The position numbers were made by a program, and so were the translations under genes. Below are positions 32,975 to 41,323 of a stretch of 64,000 nt of DNA, one piece after another (the stretch's first letter is position 1; each line of letters starts with the position of its first letter). Under the pieces are notes generated by a model that did not search any database, had not been told where the DNA came from, and saw nothing but the letters and a program-made list of their open reading frames with translations. The stretch is from NCBI RefSeq assembly GCF_034669705.1, contig NZ_JAXMOR010000006.1, positions 121,763 through 185,762 of the forward strand, in the 5' to 3' direction. Source of the stretch: Marinovum sp034669705 (GTDB lineage Bacteria; Pseudomonadota; Alphaproteobacteria; Rhodobacterales; Rhodobacteraceae).

Positions 32975-34497
32975 CGGAGGCGACGATGGGCACGCTCTGG
33001 CTGGGACTGGACGTCGGCACAACCGCGGTCAAGGCCGCCGCGTATACGCCCGAAGGACGACAGGTGGCACTGGCCGAGGCGCCGAGCCGGGTGCGCCAGG
33101 TGGCCGGCGGCGGCAGCGAACAGGACATGGAGCAGGTCTGGCAGACCGTGGTTGCGGTCTTGGCCGAGCTGGCCGGCCGCTGCGACGGTGCGGCATTCGC
33201 GGCGCTGGGGATTGCGGCGCAGGGCGACGGGCTCTGGTGCGTGACCGAAGCGGGCGACCCGGCCGGCCCTGCGATGCTGTGGAACGACACGCGGACGGCC
33301 GACGATCTGGCGACGCTCGAGGCCTCGGGCGCGACCGGGGTGATCGGTCGGGGCTGCAACACCTCGCTGTGGTCGGGCACCTCGGGCATGCTCTGGCGCT
33401 GGCTGCGGGAACACCGACCCGAGATGGCGGCGCAGACCGCGCATGTGATGACCTGCGTCGACTGGATCGGGCTGAAGCTCACCGGGGCGCTTGGGACCGA
33501 CTATTCCGACGCGACGATCCCGTTTCTCGACATCGCCAGCCGCAGCTATGCGCCGGCGCAGATTGCCGCGCTGGGGTGCGAGGACCTGGCCGACAAGCTG
33601 ATCGCGCCGCGCCCGGCCGACAGCGTGCTGGGGCAGGTGACGGCTGCGGCGGCGCAGGCCACGGGGCTGCCTGCGGGGCTGACGGTCTCGGTTGGCACGC
33701 TCGACCTCTCGGCGATGATCACCGGCATGGGGCTGGCGAACGCCGGCGAGACGATGATGATCATGGGCACCACCGCCGTGGTCAACATCCTGACCGACCA
33801 GATCACGCCAACGGATGCGCCGGTGGGTGCGAGTTGCCTGCATCCCACCGCGCCGGTCACCATCCGCGTGCTTGCTCCCACCACCGGCGCCGCCGCCTTT
33901 GACTGGTTCGCGGCGCTGCATCCGAAAAGCCTTGGCGGCGCCTCGGCCGGAGAGGTTGCGGCGCGCATGAATGCGCTGGTCGAGACCGTACCGCCGGGGG
34001 CCAATGGCGTGACCTTCCTGCCCTATCTCAACGGCGAACGCGCGCCCTTTGTGGCGCCCAACCTGCGCGGTGCCTTTCACGGCCTGTCCTCGACCACCTC
34101 GACCGGCGACATGGGCCGGGCGGTGATGGAGGGCGCGGCGCTGAGTCTGCGGCATTGTTTCGAGGAAGAGACCGGCCTGCCGACCGCGCCGGTGCAGCTG
34201 ACCGGCGGCGGCTCGAAGAACCCGGTCTGGTGCCAGATCATCGCCGATGTCATGGGCCAGCCGGTGCTGGTCAGCGCGGCCTCGGATCACGGGCTCTGGG
34301 GCGCGGCCTGCCTCGGCGCTGCGGCCGCCGGGCTGGGAGAGGCGGTGGCGCTCGCCGCCCGGGACGAGGATTTGCAGAGCTACACACCCAAAGATCACGC
34401 GGCCTATGGGCCGGTTTACGCCAGATACGCCCTGATTTCGCGCCATCACCGCGCCTTGCAGGCGGATCTCAATACCTTGCGGGAGACCACGACATGA
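32971..34497 (+). CDS. FGGY-family carbohydrate kinase
   Basis: A protein of 508 residues with an actin-like ATPase fold in two halves. LGLDVGTTAVKAAAYTPEGR (~9-28) is phosphate 1, ALGIAAQGDG and MLWNDTRTADDL hold the substrate site, TCVDWIGLKLTG follows, and the FGGY C-terminal half has LPYLNGERAPF and QLTGGGSKNPVWCQIIADV. It phosphorylates a ketose or polyol with ATP in the cytosol. ATG 32971 overlaps the molybdoenzyme stop, and its own stop overlaps the dehydrogenase start. The nearby split transketolase and class II aldolase could use the product. Apulose, xylulose or ribulose kinases are the nearest functional ideas; none is proven. Confidence 0.87.
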   Translation: MTEATMGTLWLGLDVGTTAVKAAAYTPEGRQVALAEAPSRVRQVAGGGSEQDMEQVWQTVVAVLAELAGRCDGAAFAALGIAAQGDGLWCVTEAGDPAGPAMLWNDTRTADDLATLEASGATGVIGRGCNTSLWSGTSGMLWRWLREHRPEMAAQTAHVMTCVDWIGLKLTGALGTDYSDATIPFLDIASRSYAPAQIAALGCEDLADKLIAPRPADSVLGQVTAAAAQATGLPAGLTVSVGTLDLSAMITGMGLANAGETMMIMGTTAVVNILTDQITPTDAPVGASCLHPTAPVTIRVLAPTTGAAAFDWFAALHPKSLGGASAGEVAARMNALVETVPPGANGVTFLPYLNGERAPFVAPNLRGAFHGLSSTTSTGDMGRAVMEGAALSLRHCFEEETGLPTAPVQLTGGGSKNPVWCQIIADVMGQPVLVSAASDHGLWGAACLGAAAAGLGEAVALAARDEDLQSYTPKDHAAYGPVYARYALISRHHRALQADLNTLRETTT

Positions 34498-35555
34498 CCA
34501 ACATGATGACCACCGCCGTGCAATATGCCATCGACGACATCCGCATCGAGGACCGCCCGGTGCCAGAGATCGGCCCCGGTGAGCTGCTGCTCAAGACCCT
34601 GGCCTGCGGGCTTTGCGGTGGCGAGACCATGGCCTGGTACAAGACCGAGCCCAAGGTGCTGGGCCACGAGCCGGTGGGCGAGGTGGTCGAGGTGGGTGCC
34701 GGCGTGACCGACTACAAGATCGGCGACCGGCTGTTCGTCAACCACCACGTGGGCCGGGTCGATTCCCATCTGTCGCGGCGTGGCCATTTCACCCGCGATC
34801 CGTTCTACAAGTCGATGAAGCTCGATCCCGGCGGGGTCTGCGACTATTACCGCGTCACCGCGCAACATCTGGCGATGGACGCCCACAAGCTGCCTGACAG
34901 CATCTCGACCGAAGCCGCCGTCACCATCGAGCCCTGGTCCTGCGTGCTGTCTGGTCTGAAGGTCTGCAACATCCAGCCGGGCGACACCGTCGCGGTGGTC
35001 GGCGCGGGCTTCATGGGGCAGGGCTTTGTCCACATGGCGCCGCTCTTTGGTGCCGGCAAGGTGGTGGCGCTCGACTTCTCGGACTGGCGCCTCGAGAAGG
35101 CGCGCGCATTCGGCGCGACCCATACCATCAACCCGAAAACCGAAGACGCGGTGACGGCGATGCGCGCGCTCAACAACGGCCGGCTGGCCGATACGGTGAT
35201 CGTGATCGCGCCTTTTGCGCCGGCGTGGGAGCAGGCGCTGGCGCTGACCGAGGTGGGCGGCTGCCTGCACCTCGGCGCGCCGATGCCGCCGGGCGAGACC
35301 TGGGCGCGCGACGGCAATGCCGCCTATTTCGACCAGATCACCGTGACCTCGCGCTATTCCTCGGATCATACCGACACCTACAGCTATATCCGCCTGCTCG
35401 AAGCCGGCCGGATCAAGGCGGAGGAGGCGATCTCGCACCGGTTCGACATGGCCGATACGCCAGAGGCCTTCCGGATGCTGGTCGAGGCCGAGAAGAGCCT
35501 GAAGATCGTCGTCTATCCACATGGAATTCCGAATGAAAAGCAGGAGGCGGCGTGA
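34494..35555 (+). CDS. Zinc-dependent alcohol/polyol dehydrogenase (MDR family)
   Basis: A protein of 353 residues of the medium-chain dehydrogenase family. The catalytic zinc site shows LACGLCGGETMAWY and LGHEPVGEVVEVG, although the usual GICGSD is varied. The cofactor-binding Rossmann motif is VAVVGAGFMGQGFVHMAPL, with VVALDFSDWRL giving the acidic residue expected for NAD. A structural-zinc four-cysteine loop is not obvious. It overlaps the kinase by 4 bp and the aldolase by 1 bp (TGATG). It probably interconverts a polyol and ketose, or a sugar and lactone, in the same pathway. Confidence 0.86.
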   Translation: MTNMMTTAVQYAIDDIRIEDRPVPEIGPGELLLKTLACGLCGGETMAWYKTEPKVLGHEPVGEVVEVGAGVTDYKIGDRLFVNHHVGRVDSHLSRRGHFTRDPFYKSMKLDPGGVCDYYRVTAQHLAMDAHKLPDSISTEAAVTIEPWSCVLSGLKVCNIQPGDTVAVVGAGFMGQGFVHMAPLFGAGKVVALDFSDWRLEKARAFGATHTINPKTEDAVTAMRALNNGRLADTVIVIAPFAPAWEQALALTEVGGCLHLGAPMPPGETWARDGNAAYFDQITVTSRYSSDHTDTYSYIRLLEAGRIKAEEAISHRFDMADTPEAFRMLVEAEKSLKIVVYPHGIPNEKQEAA

Positions 35556-36220
35556 TGCTTGAGGCGCTGAGGCGAGAGGTCTGCGAGCAGAACCACGAAC
35601 TGCCGCGCAACGGTCTGGTGACAGGCTCCGGCGGCAATGTCTCGGGGCGCGATCCCGAGACCGGGCTGGTGGTGATCAAGCCGTCGGGGGTGAAGTTCGC
35701 CAAGCTGACGGCTGAGACCATGGTGGTGGTCGATCTCGATGGCACCGTCGTCGAGGGCGAGATGAAACCCTCGGTCGACACCGGCATTCACCTGTATGTC
35801 TATCGGCACCGGCCCGACGTGATGGGCATGTGCCACACGCATTCGCCCTATGCCACGAGCTTTGCCGCCCGCGGCGAGCGCATCCCGGCGGTGCTGACCC
35901 CGATCACCCATATGCTGGGCCGCGACGTGCCCTGTTCGCGCTATGCGACGCCCGGCGAGGTCGACACCGGCCAGGCCATTCTCGAGGCGGCGGAGGGCGG
36001 CAAGGCGGCGCTGGTCAAGGCGCATGGGGTCTTTACCATGGGCAAATCGGCCACCGAGGCGACCTCGATCGCGATGTACCTCGAGGAAGCGGCGATGACG
36101 ACGCATCTTGCCATGACCCGCGGACCGGTCGAAGATTTGCCGCAGGACGAGATCGACCGCTGCTATGCCTGGTTCCGCCAGAACTATGGCCAAGCCGGGG
36201 CAAAGAAGGTAAACGCTTGA
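35555..36220 (+). CDS. Class II aldolase/epimerase (AraD/FucA family)
   Basis: A protein of 221 residues, the usual length. GLVTGSGGNVSGRDPETG (~19-36) and VIKPSGVKFAKLT bind phosphate, CHTHSPYATSFAARG contains two zinc-ligand His, and VKAHGVFTMG contains a third. The acidic catalytic residue would be in GEMKPSVDTGIHLYVYR. Members cleave fuculose-1-phosphate/rhamnulose-1-phosphate or epimerise ribulose-5-phosphate. The start ATG 35555 has AGGAGG at 7 bp; a GTG three bases earlier is also in frame but too close. It could use the product of the FGGY kinase two genes upstream. Confidence 0.88.
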   Translation: MLEALRREVCEQNHELPRNGLVTGSGGNVSGRDPETGLVVIKPSGVKFAKLTAETMVVVDLDGTVVEGEMKPSVDTGIHLYVYRHRPDVMGMCHTHSPYATSFAARGERIPAVLTPITHMLGRDVPCSRYATPGEVDTGQAILEAAEGGKAALVKAHGVFTMGKSATEATSIAMYLEEAAMTTHLAMTRGPVEDLPQDEIDRCYAWFRQNYGQAGAKKVNA

Positions 36221-36222
36221 GA

Positions 36223-37179
36223 ATGCACAAACCCGGTGAAAAGGAAGCGCTTCTGTCGAACGTGGCGCTGCTCTATTATGGCGAGGGGCTGACCCAGGGC
36301 GAGATCGCCAAGCGGATGAAGGTCAGCCGTGCCACCATCGTCAACATGCTGCGCGAAAGCCGCGACCTGGGCGTCGTGGAGATCCGCGTTGACGGCCAGT
36401 TTCTCACCGGGTCGAGCCTCGCGCGCGAGGTGCGGGAAAAATACGGGCTGGCGGATGTCTACGTGGCGCAGCCTTCCTCAGACGCGGTGACGCTGAGCCG
36501 CGAGGACAGCCTGCGCCAGCTGGCGCGGGTGGCGGCGATGGCGGTGCTTGACGTGGTGGAGCCCGGCGACCGCTGCGGCGTGGCCTGGGGCGAGACGATC
36601 ATGGCGGTGGCCGATGCCATGCCGCGCAACGCGGTGGCCGATGTCGAGGTCTGCCAGCTGATCGGCTCGATGATTTCCGACCGCGTGCCGGCCTCGGAGA
36701 ACTGCACCATCCAGATCGCCGGCAAGCTGGGCGCGGAGTGCTTTACCCTGCATGCGCCGGGGTTGATCTCTTCGCCCGAGCTGGCACGGCAGTTCCGGTC
36801 CGAGGCGACCATCCGGATGCAGCTTGAACGGTTGAAATCGCTCGACCTGGCGATCTATTCGGTGGGCAACATGCAGGCCGAGACGCATCTGGTGGCGGCC
36901 GGCATGACGTCCGAGGCGGCGCTGTCGCAGGCGGTGGCAGCGGGCGCGGCGGGGATCCTGTGCTGCCGGTATCTCTCGGCCGAGGGCGCGCAGATCGACC
37001 TGCCCCCGCATGACCGGCTGATCGCGGCCGAAGTGGCCGACCTGCGGGCGGCGCGCAAGAAGCTGCTGGTGGTCTGCGGCGTCGACCGGGCCGAGGCGAC
37101 GCTGGCTTGCATCCGCGGTGACCTGGCGACGCATCTGGTGGTGGACAAGCCCCTGGCGCAGGCGTTGCTCGAGAGGTGA
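36223..37179 (+). CDS. SorC/DeoR-family sugar-binding transcriptional regulator
   Basis: A protein of about 318 residues. The N-terminal HTH (~12-50) reads NVALLYYGEGLTQGEIAKRM followed by KVSRATIVNMLRESR. The rest is the SorC sugar-phosphate-binding domain, with CGVAWGETIMAVADAMP, VCQLIGSM, YSVGNM and a C-terminal VVCGVDRAEATLACIRG. It senses a phosphorylated sugar and is likely the local regulator of the operon it ends. ATG 36223 is chosen; TTG 36217, overlapping the aldolase stop and better spaced from AAGG, would add two residues. A hairpin follows the stop. Confidence 0.88.
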   Translation: MHKPGEKEALLSNVALLYYGEGLTQGEIAKRMKVSRATIVNMLRESRDLGVVEIRVDGQFLTGSSLAREVREKYGLADVYVAQPSSDAVTLSREDSLRQLARVAAMAVLDVVEPGDRCGVAWGETIMAVADAMPRNAVADVEVCQLIGSMISDRVPASENCTIQIAGKLGAECFTLHAPGLISSPELARQFRSEATIRMQLERLKSLDLAIYSVGNMQAETHLVAAGMTSEAALSQAVAAGAAGILCCRYLSAEGAQIDLPPHDRLIAAEVADLRAARKKLLVVCGVDRAEATLACIRGDLATHLVVDKPLAQALLER

Positions 37180-37180
37180 C

Positions 37181-37199
37181 GGTGGGTTGCAAACCCACC
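37181..37199. terminator. Hairpin after the SorC regulator gene
   Basis: GGTGGGTT (37181-37188) and AACCCACC (37192-37199) form a perfect 8-bp stem with a 3-nt loop just after the stop at 37179. No T run follows. The 255 bp to the sulfatase gene end holds nothing else I can support. Confidence 0.55.
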
Positions 37200-37454
37200 C
37201 TACGGGCGGTGGCGCGAAGGCTGACCGGGGCCGCGGCATCGGGCCGAACAAAGCAGCGTCATGCCTTTACGACGCGCGGCGGGTTTTCTGCCAGCTCTCA
37301 ACGCATATCCCACCCGGAAACGACGTTATTGTTCGCAAAATCAGATGCTTGGTCTGCCTTGGGGCTGTCCGGATGTTCGCCGGGGCGCCAAGCGGCCAGA
37401 CGCGACGGGCGATGACAGCGCGCATGGGGCCGCTGGCATCGCCCTTGGAGAGAC

Positions 37455-38987
37455 TTACGCCGGCACCGCGTCTTTCAGCCCCAGCCGCGCGTATTGCTCG
37501 GGCGGGCAGCCCTCGTCCTCCATCAGCGCGCGCACCAGGTCGAGCATCCTTGCGCGCTCATCCGGCGCGGCGTCCCAGAGATTGCGGGTCTGTGCGGGGT
37601 CTTCGGCGCGGTTGAACAGGAACTCCGTCTCGGTGCGCGGATCGATCGAGATCGGCGTCTTCCACATCGGCAGGTCGACCGAGGGGTCGAAAAAGCCGGT
37701 GTCCACCGGCTTGTTCGGCGCCTTCGCCAGCCGGCCATCAACCGGGTTGTCGACGATCAGCGGCCGGAAGATCGCGGTGGAATAGAGGTAGAGCGGCTGA
37801 TCGGGATCGGGCGCCTTCATCACCGTCCAGGTGCCGTCAGTGGCGCAGATGCCCTGGCCGAAGGTGCCATAGAGCACGGCATCGCGCGGCGAAGGCGCAT
37901 CCGCGACGATCATCGGCAGGAGCGAGCGGCTGTGGCGGTTGGCCTTTGTCACCTCGACGCCTGCGGCCTCGATGATCGTGGCGAAGAGGTCCACGGTCTG
38001 GGTCAGCCCCGAGACCCGCTTGCCATTGCCGGGGTTGGCCGGATGCCAGACCATCAGCGGGATATTGGCGTGGCTGTCGAAATGCGGGTGCTGCTTGCCG
38101 AAGGCGCGGCGCTCGCCCATGTCGTGGCCATGGTCGGTAGTGAGGATGACCATCGTGTCGTCCCACAGGTCCTGTTCGTCGAGCTTGTCGAGCAGGGTAC
38201 CGAACCACCTGTCCATCATGGTGACCTTGCCCATGAACTGCGAGCGCAGGAACTTGAGCTCGTCGGGCGTCGTCTGGTCCATGAAATTCTCGAGATCGGC
38301 ATAGACCTGATAGGGTGGCCAGACGTTGAACTCGCTCTTGCTCGCGCCCTCGGCATACATGCTCTCGTAGGGTTCGGGGATATGGAACGGCTCGTGCACG
38401 TCGAAGGTCTCGACATGCAGAAAGAAATCGCCCTTGTCGGCGTTGCGGTCGAGCCAGTCGCAGGCGCTGCCGAAGGTCTTGGCCGAGAAGTAATCCTCCT
38501 CGCCGTCGAACTCCTTGGTATTGGCGTAGTACTGGCCGATGTGTTCCGGCGCGCGGAACTTCTCGACGTTCCTGACCCAGGCGGGTTTCTCTTCCGTCGG
38601 GTCCTGCGCCTGCCAGCGGTCGACCTCGTAGCCGCGGATCATCTCGACGGTGTCATAGCTCTGCAGGTAGCCGTTCGCCTCTTCTTCCCAGTAATGGTAG
38701 TGATCGGTCACCACATGGGTGCGATGGCCGCCCTTGCGCACCTCGGCCGGCAGCCGCGGGTCAAACACCTCGAGCGAGCCCCAAGGCCGCCAGAGGAACT
38801 CCTTGCGGCCGGCAAGGATCTCGCGCCGGGCCGGCATGCAGGGCAGCGATCCCACGAAATGGTTGTCGAAGATCGCCGAACGCTTGGCGAACCGGTCGAT
38901 GTTGGGCGTGTTGCAGGGGCTCTTCGGGTCATAGGCCCGCAGGCAGTTGCGCGTCAGGCTGTCGACCAGCACCAGAATGATATTCAC
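37455..38987 (-). CDS. Sulfatase, cytosolic (alkaline-phosphatase superfamily)
   Basis: A protein of 510 residues of the type I sulfatase family. Cys50 in SLPCMPARREILAGR is the CxPxR site converted to formylglycine. Metal-site residues appear in VLVDSLTRN, in TDHGHDMGER and in HVETFDVHEPF. No signal peptide exists, so it acts on an imported sulfate ester. GTG 38987 is preferred over GTG 38996: it aligns with the start of the paralogue at 57652 and leaves GAGGGGG 9 bp upstream. That paralogue shares VGSLPCMPAR, TDHYHY and ETFDxHEPF and is nearly equal in length. The promoter carries operator site C. The formylglycine enzyme must be encoded elsewhere. Confidence 0.88.
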   Translation of the reverse strand: MNIILVLVDSLTRNCLRAYDPKSPCNTPNIDRFAKRSAIFDNHFVGSLPCMPARREILAGRKEFLWRPWGSLEVFDPRLPAEVRKGGHRTHVVTDHYHYWEEEANGYLQSYDTVEMIRGYEVDRWQAQDPTEEKPAWVRNVEKFRAPEHIGQYYANTKEFDGEEDYFSAKTFGSACDWLDRNADKGDFFLHVETFDVHEPFHIPEPYESMYAEGASKSEFNVWPPYQVYADLENFMDQTTPDELKFLRSQFMGKVTMMDRWFGTLLDKLDEQDLWDDTMVILTTDHGHDMGERRAFGKQHPHFDSHANIPLMVWHPANPGNGKRVSGLTQTVDLFATIIEAAGVEVTKANRHSRSLLPMIVADAPSPRDAVLYGTFGQGICATDGTWTVMKAPDPDQPLYLYSTAIFRPLIVDNPVDGRLAKAPNKPVDTGFFDPSVDLPMWKTPISIDPRTETEFLFNRAEDPAQTRNLWDAAPDERARMLDLVRALMEDEGCPPEQYARLGLKDAVPA

Positions 38988-39021
38988 GGGCAGCACCCCC
39001 CTCGAAGATTGATCCGAGGGC

Positions 39022-39076
39022 AGTATAGGCGGGCGAAACGCGCCTTACAAGTGTCAAAAAAATTGTCAGATGTAAA
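39022..39076 (-). promoter_or_regulatory. Sulfatase promoter with TGTAAA operator (site C)
   Basis: On the minus strand TTGTAA (39050-39045) and TATACT (39027-39022) are 17 bp apart, a good promoter for the sulfatase gene. TTACAAGTGTCA (39045-39056) and TGTCAGATGTAA (39064-39075) form an imperfect inverted repeat, so the -35 element lies inside the operator. ATTGTCAGATGTAAA (39062-39076) aligns with sites A and B. It is in the 100-bp gap after the FCD regulator gene. Confidence 0.68.
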
Positions 39077-39087
39077 TTTATGTGCCG

Positions 39088-39834
39088 TTACCCCGCGTCG
39101 AGCTTGACCACCTCTGACAGCCGGGCGGCGGCATCGGCGAGGTGCTCCTTCATCCGCGCATGGGCGGCCTCTGCGTCCTGCGCTTCGATCGCCTCGGCGA
39201 TGGCGCGGTGCAGGGGCACGGATTTGCGGTTCAGCCGCTCGTCGGGGTTGGTCAGCCGGATCGACAGCATCAGCCCGGCAAAGATCGCGTTCTCCAGCGC
39301 CAGCAGGTAGCGGTTGTTGGTGGCGCGCAGCACGGCGATGTGAAAGCGCGCATCCGAGAGCACGTATTCGCTGTTCTCGCCGGCATGGGCCTCCATCTGG
39401 GCGACCGCGTCGCGGATCGCGGCCATCTGCGTCTCGCTGCGCCTTGTGGCGGCATGAAAGGCGGCGTCGGGCTCGATCGATTGCCGCAGCTCCATCAGGC
39501 TGATCAGCCGCTCGTCCTCGATGGTCAGCGACTGGTGCCACATCAGGACGTCGCGGTCGAGCATCTGCCAGTGACCGACGTCCTGCACCCGGGTGCCTAT
39601 TCGCTGGCGCACCTCGAGCAGCCCCTTGGCGACCAGCATCTTGACCGCCTCGCGCACCGCCGTCCGGCTGACGCCGAATTCCTCGCAAAGTGCGTTCTCA
39701 TCCGGCAGGAGCTGGCCGGGCTGCAGCTGGCCGTCGAGGATACGCTCGCCCAGCTTGCGCGAGATCTGCCCCGAGAGCGACCGCGACAGCGTGTTCGAGG
39801 TGGGGATCAGGACATCTGACTCTGAGGCGGGCAC
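39088..39834 (-). CDS. GntR-family transcriptional regulator, FCD (FadR-type) domain
   Basis: A protein of 248 residues. The winged helix spans ~15-85 (SGQISRKLGERILDGQLQPG, then EEFGVSRTAVREAVKMLVAK). The FCD domain follows, with metal-site candidates in SDARFHIAVL and PLHRAIAEAI, and a closing H in ARMKEHLADA. The start is GTG 39834 with AGGAG 7 bp upstream. It lies directly before the sulfatase gene on the same strand, and operator site C is between them. It is therefore the best candidate to bind the TGTAAA-type sites A, B and C and to coordinate importer, transketolase/molybdoenzyme and sulfatase expression. Effector unknown. Confidence 0.9.
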   Translation of the reverse strand: MPASESDVLIPTSNTLSRSLSGQISRKLGERILDGQLQPGQLLPDENALCEEFGVSRTAVREAVKMLVAKGLLEVRQRIGTRVQDVGHWQMLDRDVLMWHQSLTIEDERLISLMELRQSIEPDAAFHAATRRSETQMAAIRDAVAQMEAHAGENSEYVLSDARFHIAVLRATNNRYLLALENAIFAGLMLSIRLTNPDERLNRKSVPLHRAIAEAIEAQDAEAAHARMKEHLADAAARLSEVVKLDAG

Positions 39835-39895
39835 GGCATTACTCCTGTCTTTTCGTAATCATAATACCTTTCAAGCAGGACGCAACGGCCGAGTT

Positions 39896-41323
39896 TCACA
39901 CCCCGGGGGCAGGATAGGCGCGTTGCCAGCACGGATCGTGAAACGCCCCCTCTGGCGGCGATTTCGCTTGCGGCACCGCCTTGTCGGCGTGGCCGGCGGC
40001 GAGACCCTGAAGCAGACTGGCGGTCAGCGCAAGGTCGAGCCGGGCGCGCACCTTCGGGTGGGCGTCGATGACGTTGTGCTGCTCGCTCGGGTCGCGCTCC
40101 AGATCGAAGAGCGCCTCGGTGCCGTTGCCGTAGCGCCCCAGTTTCCAGCCCGGCACGCGCAGCATGACGCCGCCGCTGGTGGCGCCGGCGATGGCGCGGT
40201 CGGGGTCCGGGTCGTCCAACGGCCGGCCCTGCGCCTGGGCGGCGGCGGGTAGACCGGCCCAGTCGAGAAAGCTGGGGAAGAGGTCGAGCAGCGAGGCCGG
40301 AGCGGTCTCGACCCGCGCCTCGGGCCGGCGGAAATCGGCAACGATCAGCGGCACCCGGACCGAAGGCTCGTGGAAGAACCCCTTGCCCATCAGCCCGAAG
40401 TCGCCAAGGTAATCGCCGTGGTCCGAGGCAAAGACGACGATGGTGTTGTCGAGCCGGCCGGTCTCTCTCAGGGTCTCGATCAGCAGGGCGACATCCTCAT
40501 CCAGCCGCTCGACCGAGACCGCATAATGATGGCGGATGGCCCGGATCTGCGCCTCGGTCAGGGTCGAATAATCCAGATCGGCCCAGTCGCGTTTGTAGCT
40601 GGCCACATGCGCCGGCCTATGGGTTTCGCTCTCTTCCGTCGGCGGCAGGGCAGGCGGCATGGCCTGCGGGTCGACCCGGCCCAGCGCCCGGGCGGGCGGA
40701 TCGTAAGTGCAATGCGGGCCGGGAAAGCCCACCATCATCGCGAAGGGCTGATCGCCTTTCAGACCCCTCAGGTGGTCGGCGGCGCGATGGGCGACCCAGC
40801 GGTCGGGCTGCAGGTGATCGGGCAGCGGGTTGGTGGCGGCGCCCTTGGTCTCACTATAGCCGGGCATCTCCTTGCCGTGCCGCTTGGTTTGGCCCTCGGC
40901 GGCCAGCGCGTGGTGATAGTCGTCGCGCACATGCAGATGGCGCTTGTCCTCGGCGATGATGCGGGTCTGAAAGCCTTCGGCGAGGTCCCAGGGGTAGAAA
41001 TGCATCTTGCCCACCGCGGCGGTGCGATAGCCCGACGCGGCCGGCAGCTCGGGCCAGGTGAAAACCCCCATCTGGCGCCGGTCGGGGCGCAGCCAGCAGA
41101 GGTTGTGGAGGATGCCGGTGGCATGGGCGTGCTGGCCGGTCAGCATCGAGGCGCGGGCCGGCACGCAGATCGGCGAGGGCGAAATCGCGGTCTGCCAGCG
41201 CGTGCCATGGGCGGCGAGCGCGTCAATCGCCGGGGTGTTGAGGAAATCGGCACCGTAGCAGCCTAGGAAATCAGGGCGCAGCTGGTCGGGCAACAAAAAG
41301 AGGATATTGGGGCGGTCGGTCAT
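39896..41323 (-). CDS. Sulfatase (choline-sulfatase/arylsulfatase type)
   Basis: A protein of 475 residues. ILFLLPDQLRPDFLGCYGAD gives the first metal-binding Asp pair, Cys53 in SPICVPARASMLTG is the CxPxR formylglycine site, and VVFASDHGDYLGDFGLMGKG gives the second metal pair and a catalytic lysine. No signal peptide is present. Start ATG 41323 has AGGAGA upstream and overlaps the stop of the EamA transporter gene; the longer open frame beyond it is only a shadow of that gene. It is the last gene of the kinase/VOC/EamA operon, tying desulfation to the 2-keto-3-deoxy-sugar-acid pathway. It differs clearly from the sulfatases at 37455 and 57652. Confidence 0.88.
   Translation of the reverse strand: MTDRPNILFLLPDQLRPDFLGCYGADFLNTPAIDALAAHGTRWQTAISPSPICVPARASMLTGQHAHATGILHNLCWLRPDRRQMGVFTWPELPAASGYRTAAVGKMHFYPWDLAEGFQTRIIAEDKRHLHVRDDYHHALAAEGQTKRHGKEMPGYSETKGAATNPLPDHLQPDRWVAHRAADHLRGLKGDQPFAMMVGFPGPHCTYDPPARALGRVDPQAMPPALPPTEESETHRPAHVASYKRDWADLDYSTLTEAQIRAIRHHYAVSVERLDEDVALLIETLRETGRLDNTIVVFASDHGDYLGDFGLMGKGFFHEPSVRVPLIVADFRRPEARVETAPASLLDLFPSFLDWAGLPAAAQAQGRPLDDPDPDRAIAGATSGGVMLRVPGWKLGRYGNGTEALFDLERDPSEQHNVIDAHPKVRARLDLALTASLLQGLAAGHADKAVPQAKSPPEGAFHDPCWQRAYPAPGV

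Noticed and set aside
37200..37454. Short plus-strand open frames between the SorC gene and the sulfatase
   Set aside because: They lack ribosome-binding sites, show no domain pattern and differ between frames; probably non-coding.
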